From Bdellovibrionia bacterium (lineage in GTDB: Bacteria; Bdellovibrionota; Bdellovibrionia; Bdellovibrionales; JAUICD01), in contig JAUICD010000020.1 of NCBI GenBank assembly GCA_030427965.1, positions 1 through 50,965 on the forward strand: a DNA stretch of 50,965 nucleotides, in the 5' to 3' direction. This document shows positions 44,427 through 50,965 of this stretch, piece by piece; positions within the stretch are counted from its first letter, which is position 1, and every line of letters begins with the position of its first letter. The position numbers and the translations under genes were made by a program. Below the pieces are notes generated by a model. The model did no database searches, was not told the DNA's origin, and saw only the letters and a program-made list of their open reading frames with translations.

Positions 44427-45134
44427 TTAAGAGTCTTCATATTTTTTTAAAATCTTTTTATGATCTGGGTTGAACCAAAGGGATTTAATATCTGATTGTT
44501 CTGTCTTGCCACAGCCATTTTTGATCTTTTCAATTGGAAAACTAGAAAAACCCACTTGTTGCTCAAGCCACTTCATAGCAAACTCTTCAGATAAACCTGA
44601 TCCCACAACTTCATCACATATACCAAACCGAGCACTTTCATAAGCTGAGAGGTTTTTGGCTGAAAGTAAAAGTTGTTGAATCACGCTAGAAGAAACTCTT
44701 TGCTCTAGTCGCGTGCGCCCTCCCCAACCAAATGAAAGAGCAATCCTTCTTTGCCACAACCCCACAAGGACGTGGTGTTCAATCACCACCCTATCAAAAC
44801 AACTGATGAGTTCCACTCCACCACCAAAGGCATCTCCAGAAACCGCAACAGCAGTGGGCACTGGGACATGAAAAAGCCTATCCAAAACTTTGGAAATTTT
44901 TTGATTGGCCTTGATACCATCTTCAGGTTCTGTGGAATTTGCATAAAACTTTAGGTGACCACCTGAACAAAACACTCTGGGGTGTGAGCTTTTCCAAAGA
45001 AGGGAGTCAAAATCGGATATGTTTAACCTAAAATCTAAGTCTCTGGCATCTTGAAGCGAAAAACTATTGGCCGCTGCCAAATCACAGTGAGTGACAATCA
45101 AGCATTTATTTGAATTTTCAAACTTTAAACTCAT
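44427..45134 (-). CDS. Crotonase-family (enoyl-CoA hydratase/isomerase-like) protein
   Basis: A 235-residue crotonase fold: FCSGGHLKF is the oxyanion-loop region and VSGDAFGGGVELISCFD retains the first catalytic-position Glu. Where hydratases read PE (second Glu) this has GLWQRRIALSFGWGGRTRL, so simple hydration is unlikely; related decarboxylases or isomerases are possible. Its start follows the PilZ gene by three bases. Confidence 0.78.
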   Translation of the reverse strand: MSLKFENSNKCLIVTHCDLAAANSFSLQDARDLDFRLNISDFDSLLWKSSHPRVFCSGGHLKFYANSTEPEDGIKANQKISKVLDRLFHVPVPTAVAVSGDAFGGGVELISCFDRVVIEHHVLVGLWQRRIALSFGWGGRTRLEQRVSSSVIQQLLLSAKNLSAYESARFGICDEVVGSGLSEEFAMKWLEQQVGFSSFPIEKIKNGCGKTEQSDIKSLWFNPDHKKILKKYEDS

Positions 45135-45137
45135 GTA

Positions 45138-45827
45138 TCAAATCTTTTGAAGGAGATTTCTATATACATCAGTTCCTTTTACGAATTCAACCCCAACGCC
45201 CGGCTCTCCTGACCACATACCTTTTTTTGTGTTCCACACAACACGAGCATCGATATTGTACAATCGACTCAGATCTTTCAAAGGCACTGTGAGTCTCAGT
45301 AGGTCTCCGTTTTTGTATTCACTCATTTCACTAGATTCAAAATAAGCGCCACCTCGCGAGAGATTAAAAAGCTTGGCTTTTTGCTCCTCACCACCAGAGA
45401 AAGATTCAATCTTTGCCTGCTGATTTGTATAAAATCGCCTATGAATTCTCTGATGTACCTGTCTTCCGTGGATCAGTTTTTCTGCTAGGCCAAGGAGGTC
45501 TTTGTTCTCAAACGGTTTTTCAAGCAATACTGTTTGATACATTCTCTCCACAGTTTCAAAGGTGTCTGGCGCCACGATTTGCGACAATACCAAAACTGGA
45601 AAACCATAACCCAATTCTCTTAAGTCGGATGCCAATCGGATTTTATCTCTGTTAAAAGTCTCAAGATTAAAAAGAACAAGATTCATGCTTTGGGCTGTGA
45701 TTCTTTGAATGGCTGTCTTTGCAGTTGTTGCAATCTCTACCTGGCATGCCTTATTCTTCATCAGAGTATTGCGAATGCCAATGGTTTCACCATTTCGCTT
45801 ACCTATCATCAACACCCGATTCGTCAT
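45138..45827 (-). CDS. Pseudo-receiver and PilZ domain protein
   Basis: Residues 1-115 fold as a REC domain, but the acidic pocket is missing (VLMIGKRNG) and the phospho-acceptor position reads FNLE (Asn54), leaving only the KPF lysine. Residues ~125-229 are a PilZ domain (HRRFYTN, then NLSRGGAYFES and GVGVEFV). It likely senses c-di-GMP without phosphorylation. It leads the pair with the crotonase gene. Confidence 0.85.
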   Translation of the reverse strand: MTNRVLMIGKRNGETIGIRNTLMKNKACQVEIATTAKTAIQRITAQSMNLVLFNLETFNRDKIRLASDLRELGYGFPVLVLSQIVAPDTFETVERMYQTVLLEKPFENKDLLGLAEKLIHGRQVHQRIHRRFYTNQQAKIESFSGGEEQKAKLFNLSRGGAYFESSEMSEYKNGDLLRLTVPLKDLSRLYNIDARVVWNTKKGMWSGEPGVGVEFVKGTDVYRNLLQKI

Positions 45828-46097
45828 GAGTCTTACCTCTCTACACTCACTCTTCGGACATCTCTCTTCTCAAAATTAACTTGTTTTTACTAAAACCCAC
45901 TACTGAGCGGCTTTCAAGAGACCTTTGTGAAAACTGTCGATCTTTTTGTGATTCAATATGAGACGTTTGTCAGAAATTCGTAAGGAGGACTAAGTCGACT
46001 TTGCTTTGTATCGACAATCAAACTGATCTTATCACTTTAAATACAAGGTCGATTCGAGTTGTTGGATATAAAATAAAATCAACTTACCAGCTTAGAC

Positions 46098-47213
46098 TTA
46101 GATTTTTAAATGAGTATGACCTGTGTACTCCCCGCGTGGGCGATAGATACGATTGTTTTCATATTGCTCAAGTATGTGCGCAAGCCAACCTGAAACCCGG
46201 GAAACGGCAAAAATTGGAGTATAGAGATCCAAAGGAATTCCCATACTGTAATAAACAGTTGCAGAATAAAAATCGACATTTGGAAGCAAGCCCTTTTCAC
46301 TCTGAACCGTATCGTCTATTACTTTTGAAATTTCATACCACTGAGGTTCCCCTGACTTTTTGGTCATAGATTCACTCATTTTTCTTAAGATCTTAGCTCT
46401 TGGATCTCCATTTTTATAAACACGGTGACCAAAACCCATAACCTTTTCTTTATTTGCTAGGGCATTCTTGATCCATTCTTTTGCGTTCTCTACTGTTTCA
46501 ATTTTTTTGAGCATTCTCATCACTTGTTCATTTGCACCACCGTGAAGTGGGCCTTTTAACGTGCCGATCGCACTGACAACAGAGGAGTACACGTCACTCA
46601 AAGAAGAAGTGGTGACTCGAGCTGAAAAAGCAGAACAATTGAGCTCATGATCCGCATGAAGAGTTAAACACGTATCAAAAACCTTTTCTGTTTCAGCATC
46701 TGGTTCCACACCATTCAGCATATACAAAAAGTTCCAAGCCATACTCTTTCCAGCCTTGGGAGGCACAATTTCTGATCCATTTCTCAGACGATGAAAAGCT
46801 GCAACTAGAGCACCCATCTTAGATGTGATTCTATACGTCTTACGCCACAAATCCTCTTTGGACATGTCATCTGCAGATGAATCACTCAGTGCCATTGCAG
46901 AAGCGGCAGTTCTAAGCCAAGCCATTGGGTGGACGTTCTCTGTGGGTAAGGTCTTCAAAGTTGCAATCAACCCTGGCTCTAAGCCAGCTTCTTTTTCCAA
47001 CTTTGATTTAAGCTCGGTGAGTTCTGAATCTGAGGGCAGTTTATTATTCCAAAGAAGATACACAACTTCTTCAAACGATTTTTTCTCAGCCAAGTCTTCA
47101 ATCGTGTAACCTCGATACGTCAAGGTTGCATCAACGATCGAGGAAATCGCAGTCGTACATGCAACAACACCTTCTAATCCACGGTCAACAGCACCATCAT
47201 ATGTCTCAGCCAT
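46098..47213 (-). CDS. gltA: Citrate synthase
   Basis: Condenses acetyl-CoA and oxaloacetate. Visible: GLEGVVACTTAISSIVD, TLHADHELNCSAF (catalytic His), LKGPLHGGANEQV, VMGFGHRVYKNGDPRA (second His) and NVDFYSATVYYSMGIP (catalytic Asp), with WLAHILEQYENNRIYRP at the end. Length 371 is the short type II-like/PrpC size, so 2-methylcitrate synthase is possible; no prp neighbours support that. The ~270 bases between it and the PilZ gene show no convincing gene. Confidence 0.93.
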   Translation of the reverse strand: MAETYDGAVDRGLEGVVACTTAISSIVDATLTYRGYTIEDLAEKKSFEEVVYLLWNNKLPSDSELTELKSKLEKEAGLEPGLIATLKTLPTENVHPMAWLRTAASAMALSDSSADDMSKEDLWRKTYRITSKMGALVAAFHRLRNGSEIVPPKAGKSMAWNFLYMLNGVEPDAETEKVFDTCLTLHADHELNCSAFSARVTTSSLSDVYSSVVSAIGTLKGPLHGGANEQVMRMLKKIETVENAKEWIKNALANKEKVMGFGHRVYKNGDPRAKILRKMSESMTKKSGEPQWYEISKVIDDTVQSEKGLLPNVDFYSATVYYSMGIPLDLYTPIFAVSRVSGWLAHILEQYENNRIYRPRGEYTGHTHLKI

Positions 47214-47277
47214 AACTCACCTTCCTCCAATGTCTTTGATCATCTATCGGTCAAATCGGGCAACAACTTCAAGCTCA

Positions 47278-48042
47278 TTAGCAAGTTAAATTCTTCATCA
47301 CCTGGTTAAGGACCTCTGGACTATATAACAAACCCATATGCCCAACGGAATTGACCTCAATGTTTCGAAATGATCGGCTCGGCAGCCCATCAGCAACACA
47401 ATTGCTACTTGGCCAAACCGTCCAGTCGAATTTCGAGTATATACTTACGACCTCTGTCTCTCTAGGTAAAGAGGCATCGTTTAATGATCTTATAAAACTA
47501 GACTCCGCGCGCAAATCTCGATGCAAACTTCCCAATGTCATTGTTCGAAGAAGTGGACTTAAAAAAGTTCCCTTGTGAGGGCTTCCTAAAGTGATGAGCT
47601 TTCGAACTTTTCCTCTTCCTTCCCCGGCAGCCATGTAATAGCGAGCAACAAGCCCACCAAGTGAGTGCGCAACAATATCAATTTGATCCGAATGAGTCGT
47701 AGAAAGAATTTCATCTACCCGCCTTGAAAGCTGATCCACCATTTTTCCAACCTGACCGTGGCGTGTTGCGTAATTTACAGTGAATATATTCTTCCATCCA
47801 ATCTGTATCATTTTCCGACGCAACTGAATAAACGCCGATGGATTATGAATGATTCCATGAACAAGAAGGATCGGACGTTTGTTGGGAGCATAAACAGGAT
47901 GTTTTTCAGCAAACCTCTCACTCCCCTTCAAGACACCAAGAGGATAGAGATTGATAGCAACAAGATGAGCACCAATCTCACGGGATACGAAATTGAAAAC
48001 TCTCTTACTACGCCTGAGTCGTTGAATGAGCTCATTTGTCAT
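47278..48042 (-). CDS. AHSLGG-type lipase/esterase
   Basis: Alpha/beta hydrolase with ILLVHGIIHNPSAF, nucleophile VAHSLGGLVARYY and the catalytic His in SVGHMGLL near the end; an Asp in YSKFDWTVWP completes the triad. The shape is that of bacterial triacylglycerol lipases, but there is no signal peptide. It overlaps the PP2C-like gene in ATGA. Confidence 0.82.
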   Translation of the reverse strand: MTNELIQRLRRSKRVFNFVSREIGAHLVAINLYPLGVLKGSERFAEKHPVYAPNKRPILLVHGIIHNPSAFIQLRRKMIQIGWKNIFTVNYATRHGQVGKMVDQLSRRVDEILSTTHSDQIDIVAHSLGGLVARYYMAAGEGRGKVRKLITLGSPHKGTFLSPLLRTMTLGSLHRDLRAESSFIRSLNDASLPRETEVVSIYSKFDWTVWPSSNCVADGLPSRSFRNIEVNSVGHMGLLYSPEVLNQVMKNLTC

Positions 48043-48929
48043 ATCTTTGCCAACTTTAAAACTCGATCTTTGACATCCACAACAACCACTGTCACATCAC
48101 GCTGCAAATCTCTACCAGAAATAAACTTCTCAGCACGAAATATAATTTCATTTCGAAGATCATGAGTTTCGGCTTCTCTTTTTTCAGTTAAAATTTCCTC
48201 AATCCTTTTTATTCCAAACTCTTCACCAATCTCATTGGTCAACTGACTCACACCTGGAGTCAAAAATACAAGTCGATCTTTTGAAGACAAACTCAAGTCA
48301 GATTCTATGATTTGAGGAGTTCCATCACTTTTAATAGCTTCAGATTTGGCAACAATCGGTCGAAAAGACTTCTCTTCTGAGTCACAGTGCCAAGATTGAA
48401 TATCTCCCACACTTGCTATAGAAACTGAAAGGTCTCGACGGTCAAAAAGAGCCAAGAAAAGACTCGCAGATTCAGCACCATTTATATTTTTCTGTAAATC
48501 ACTTGAAAGAGCCAAAACAGCATCTTTTGCTGTTACGCCTTTTTGTGCCTCAATGCTTGCTGATAACTTTATTAGTATGGAAAGAAGAAGCGCAGCCATT
48601 CCATGTCCTGAAGAAGACGCAAGGATAACACCAAAACGGTGTCGATCATTGATTTCAAAGATATCAAAGTAATCCCCACCAGAAACAGCACTTGCCAAAT
48701 ATTTTGTCGAAAATTCAAATCCAGGAAATTTAGGATAATCTGTCGGCACCAGGAGCTTCTGTAATCTTGTGGAAAGCTGAAGTTGCCCTTCCATCTGTGA
48801 GATGAGAATTTGAATTTGATCATTGAGGGACTGCATCTCTCGTTTGTAAACGTCAAGATCACGTGACTTCAAAAGAAGCTCTTCTTTTAACCTCGCAATC
48901 TCTTTTTCCAATTCCTTCCCAGAAGACAT
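48039..48929 (-). CDS. SpoIIE-type PP2C domain protein, probably catalytically dead
   Basis: A coiled-coil (residues 4-50) precedes a SpoIIE/RsbU-like PP2C domain beginning SGGDYFDI. Three metal-ligand positions are changed: the Asp of DVSGHG is Ser (ASSSGHG, ~105), TDGV is TPGV (~224) and the final DDxT is RDVT (~277). A phosphatase with these losses is probably inactive and may act as a binding scaffold or competitor. It starts in TAATG with the upstream gene and ends in ATGA with the lipase. Confidence 0.82.
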   Translation of the reverse strand: MSSGKELEKEIARLKEELLLKSRDLDVYKREMQSLNDQIQILISQMEGQLQLSTRLQKLLVPTDYPKFPGFEFSTKYLASAVSGGDYFDIFEINDRHRFGVILASSSGHGMAALLLSILIKLSASIEAQKGVTAKDAVLALSSDLQKNINGAESASLFLALFDRRDLSVSIASVGDIQSWHCDSEEKSFRPIVAKSEAIKSDGTPQIIESDLSLSSKDRLVFLTPGVSQLTNEIGEEFGIKRIEEILTEKREAETHDLRNEIIFRAEKFISGRDLQRDVTVVVVDVKDRVLKLAKI

Positions 48930-49930
48930 TACTTCATTTTGTCGAGGTCATCACTGGGGGTCAAGAGAGCGAGAGGTTTTTCATGATCTCGATTGAGATT
49001 ACGCCTCCAGACAAGATATTGTTTCATTGAGGAGTCTCCAAATTCGCCCTTATTGAGGGAATAAAACACAGTTGTCAAAATGTTGTAAATCTCAAAGGTG
49101 TGTGTTGCTTTCCTAGGAAAAGACTCCCATCGCTGGCCGGATTGAATTTCCGCCACCCAAGCTTTCAATATCGAATGTCGTTTCCAAAGAGAGTGGGTCA
49201 AATACGCACGGTTCCAGATATTCAAAATCACAGGCTTAATAGACCACACAGAAACAGATTTGGAGAGCACTTCTGGAGCCTTTCCATCACCATCATACTT
49301 TCTGCAGATCCTATAATAAGCAATCGGTTTAAATTTAGATGAACATATTCCTAAAAAAGTTGTCACAGGAAGGGAATACTGTTTTGAAGTCTCAATATCT
49401 GAAGAATGAATTCCAAAAAGAAAGTCACCTAAGATGTCTTCCATAACAGGTTCGTTATTGAAGATCCAAAAATTTTGCTTGACCCAAACATGGATCAGAA
49501 TTTTTTCAAAATCGCTTTTACCAATCACATTGAGTGGAACACGAATACTCTCTGAAGTAATCAGCAAGTCCTCTTGAGCATCGTTTAGAATCTCCAGCTC
49601 AATCCCCTCAAGGAGACGCTCACTCCATATCGTCTTAAGAAACCCTGACACATTCTCAATTTGCTCAGAAACTTTCAAATACGTAGCATAGTTGACTCCA
49701 GAGTTTTCAACCAATTGCGTACTCGCACACAGCCCCAACACCTCAGATCGTCCGTCATGGACACTGACAAGTTTTGTTACAACCTTGGAATTAATACAAA
49801 TCGACGACTCAAGAGCGTCACTTAGGACAAAGGTCATAAGACCTAAAGAGACTAAGGTAAGAACAAGTGCTATCTTACGTAACATCCCCTCAATTGGTGC
49901 AAAAACAAGACCCTTGGCGGGTCGAAACAT
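48929..49930 (-). CDS. Membrane-anchored protein of unknown function
   Basis: A 333-residue protein with one N-terminal helix (LRKIALVLTLVSLGLMTFVLSDA, in which the first Met at 49885 may be the true start). The rest is mixed, extracytoplasmic-looking and has several Cys. No domain recognised. It is the first gene of the three-gene coupled operon with the PP2C-like protein and lipase, suggesting a sensor-like partner. Confidence 0.65.
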   Translation of the reverse strand: MFRPAKGLVFAPIEGMLRKIALVLTLVSLGLMTFVLSDALESSICINSKVVTKLVSVHDGRSEVLGLCASTQLVENSGVNYATYLKVSEQIENVSGFLKTIWSERLLEGIELEILNDAQEDLLITSESIRVPLNVIGKSDFEKILIHVWVKQNFWIFNNEPVMEDILGDFLFGIHSSDIETSKQYSLPVTTFLGICSSKFKPIAYYRICRKYDGDGKAPEVLSKSVSVWSIKPVILNIWNRAYLTHSLWKRHSILKAWVAEIQSGQRWESFPRKATHTFEIYNILTTVFYSLNKGEFGDSSMKQYLVWRRNLNRDHEKPLALLTPSDDLDKMK

Positions 49931-49973
49931 GTGGAAATAAGTCGATCAATATAATGAGAGGCATTGATGGTGA

Positions 49974-49996
49974 ATTGCTCGATGAATACGAGCAAT
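49974..49996 (+). promoter_or_regulatory. Perfect 8-bp dyad upstream of the 50033 gene
   Basis: ATTGCTCG and CGAGCAAT flank a 7-base loop, 37 bases before the ATG. It may be an operator or leader hairpin; AAAAAG follows, so a terminator is unlikely. Confidence 0.4.
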
Positions 49997-50032
49997 AAAA
50001 AGCATCAGCATTCACACCTGAAACGAGGCAAA

Positions 50033-50965
50033 ATGAGTTCGCAACACAGTCTGTCAGCCAAAGAAAAAGCCGCCATTATTAACAAAGACAAATCCAACTA
50101 TGGTAGTTTCGCTGAAATTGGCGCAGGCCAAGAAGTTGCAAATTGGTTTTTTTCAGCTCCAAAAGCTTCTCAAACCGTAGCTAAATCCATGTCAGCATAC
50201 GATATGACCTTTAGCGATGCCATCTACGGTAAAGAAAAATCAGGTCGATATGTTTGTGAAAGTCGTTTAGATAAAATGCTCGATCACGAGTACGAGCTCT
50301 TAGAAACTCGCCTGGGACAACAACGTGGCGGTGAAACACGATTTTTTGCCTTTGCAGACACCGTTGCAGCAAAGAGTCTCAATGTAGCAACTGGACATGG
50401 TTGGGTGGGAGTGCGCTTCCAACACAAAGCAGGCGCCAAGCCAAGTGACATTATCTTACACGTCAACATGACTGATCCTAGAAATTTTCTTCAACGAGAG
50501 GCCGTGGGTTTAGTCGGGCTCAATCTTGTCTATGGCGCACTTTTTTTACACGACAACACTGAGGTTTTAATTCAATCACTTGCAGATGATCTTGGTCGAG
50601 ACAGAATCGAAATTGATATGATTCGTTTTTCAGGCCCTGCATTCCAAGATGTCGACAACAGATTGGCAGCTCTTCAACTTGTAGATCTCGGCCTATCAAA
50701 GTGGACCCTGTTTGGACCACAAAAACGAGTTCTTCAACCAGCTGAAGTTTTATACGGAAAAAATGTTATTGTTCAAAGAGGGACCTTTCGCCCGGTCACG
50801 CATGTCCACATCGATATGCAAAACTGTGCGCAACAACATTTTCACAAAGATTTTGAATGCTCCAAGACAGATACCATAACACTTATGGAAATTACGATTG
50901 GAAACCTTCAAAGAACAAGTTCACTTGATCCAAAAGATTTTATCGCTCGCATTGATATCTTGAGC
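50033..50965 (+). CDS. Large conserved protein of unknown function, partial (3' end beyond window)
   Basis: An open frame runs from an ATG with GAGG four bases upstream to the window edge (311 codons so far). Recognisable family-like text: NYGSFAEIGAGQEVANWFF, MSAYDMTFSDAIYG, LDHEYELLETRLG, TRFFAFADTVAAKS and GWVGVRFQHKAGAKPSDIILHV. I recall this pattern from widely distributed large proteins variously annotated as TonB-related or nucleotidyltransferase, without demonstrated function. No signal peptide is visible. The product is likely cytoplasmic. Confidence 0.75.
   Translation, partial: MSSQHSLSAKEKAAIINKDKSNYGSFAEIGAGQEVANWFFSAPKASQTVAKSMSAYDMTFSDAIYGKEKSGRYVCESRLDKMLDHEYELLETRLGQQRGGETRFFAFADTVAAKSLNVATGHGWVGVRFQHKAGAKPSDIILHVNMTDPRNFLQREAVGLVGLNLVYGALFLHDNTEVLIQSLADDLGRDRIEIDMIRFSGPAFQDVDNRLAALQLVDLGLSKWTLFGPQKRVLQPAEVLYGKNVIVQRGTFRPVTHVHIDMQNCAQQHFHKDFECSKTDTITLMEITIGNLQRTSSLDPKDFIARIDILS

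Noticed and set aside
46001..46369. Plus-strand frame starting with TTG after AAGGAGG, overlapping the 3' end of citrate synthase
   Set aside because: It lies antisense to well-conserved citrate synthase codons, shows no recognisable protein pattern and relies on a rare start.

Overview
The window is dense, AT-rich bacterial chromosome. Most genes overlap by a few bases or are separated by very short gaps. I see no rRNA, tRNA, CRISPR array, transposase or phage gene. Outer-membrane, L-ring and P-ring genes show a Gram-negative cell. Several features resemble Bdellovibrio and its relatives (Bdellovibrionota): a TIGR02147-type regulator coupled to a secreted protein of the GGGGHVC type, FliW with CsrA in a sigma-54-like flagellar cluster, abundant PilZ/GGDEF proteins, and several exported wall or protein hydrolases. 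The lineage is an inference from gene content.

Layout. 1-2493 (minus): PilZ protein (cut by the window edge), HNH endonuclease, a small unknown protein, MeaB-type GTPase. 2665-4568 (plus): a lysine-rich membrane-anchored repeat protein behind a candidate sigma-54 promoter, then a probable outer-membrane protein. 4558-8153 (minus): heptose-phosphate adenylyltransferase, RDD-like membrane protein, RsmE, PrmA and an exported FlgT-like protein. 8435-18142 (minus): a flagellar cluster read as flgF-flgG-flgA-flgH-flgI-(small ORF)-flgJ, terminator-like hairpin, flgM-flgN-flgK-flgL-csrA-fliW. 18361-20486 (plus): lytic transglycosylase and aspartokinase. 20488-22543 (minus): esterase and a REC-GGDEF diguanylate cyclase. 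22641-22854: a long palindromic repeat. 22967-26330 (plus): arginine decarboxylase and a cation/proton antiporter. 26327-28423 (minus): a large unknown membrane protein. 28671-28898: TatA. 28940-30690 (minus): split transketolase. 30799-31794 (plus): adenosine deaminase. 31809-34968 (minus): thiamine ABC transporter behind a TPP riboswitch, preceded by a DoxX-like gene. 35510-40494: M14 carboxypeptidase, endonuclease III, ferredoxin, acetyltransferase, lipoprotein and DMT exporter. 40613-43491 (minus): TIGR02147 regulator, secreted protein and trypsin-like protease. 43686-47213: ElbB, a crotonase, a REC-PilZ protein and citrate synthase. 47278-49930 (minus): membrane protein, PP2C-like protein and lipase in one coupled operon. 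50033 to the end: a large conserved unknown protein, cut by the window edge.

How it fits together. The flagellar block encodes rod, P- and L-ring, hook-filament junction and export-chaperone functions, plus the checkpoint regulators FlgM, CsrA and FliW. The flgM leader carries a hairpin with A-N-GGA motifs, suggesting that the CsrA encoded in the same cluster controls it. Transketolase uses TPP, and the neighbouring thiamine importer is under TPP control. Several signalling or enzyme domains appear to have lost catalytic residues: the FlgJ peptidase-like tail, the REC domain of the PilZ protein, the PP2C domain and one crotonase glutamate. The observations I would follow first are the palindromic repeat family, the coupled ORF between flgI and flgJ, the pseudo-PP2C operon and the regulator/secreted-protein/protease locus.
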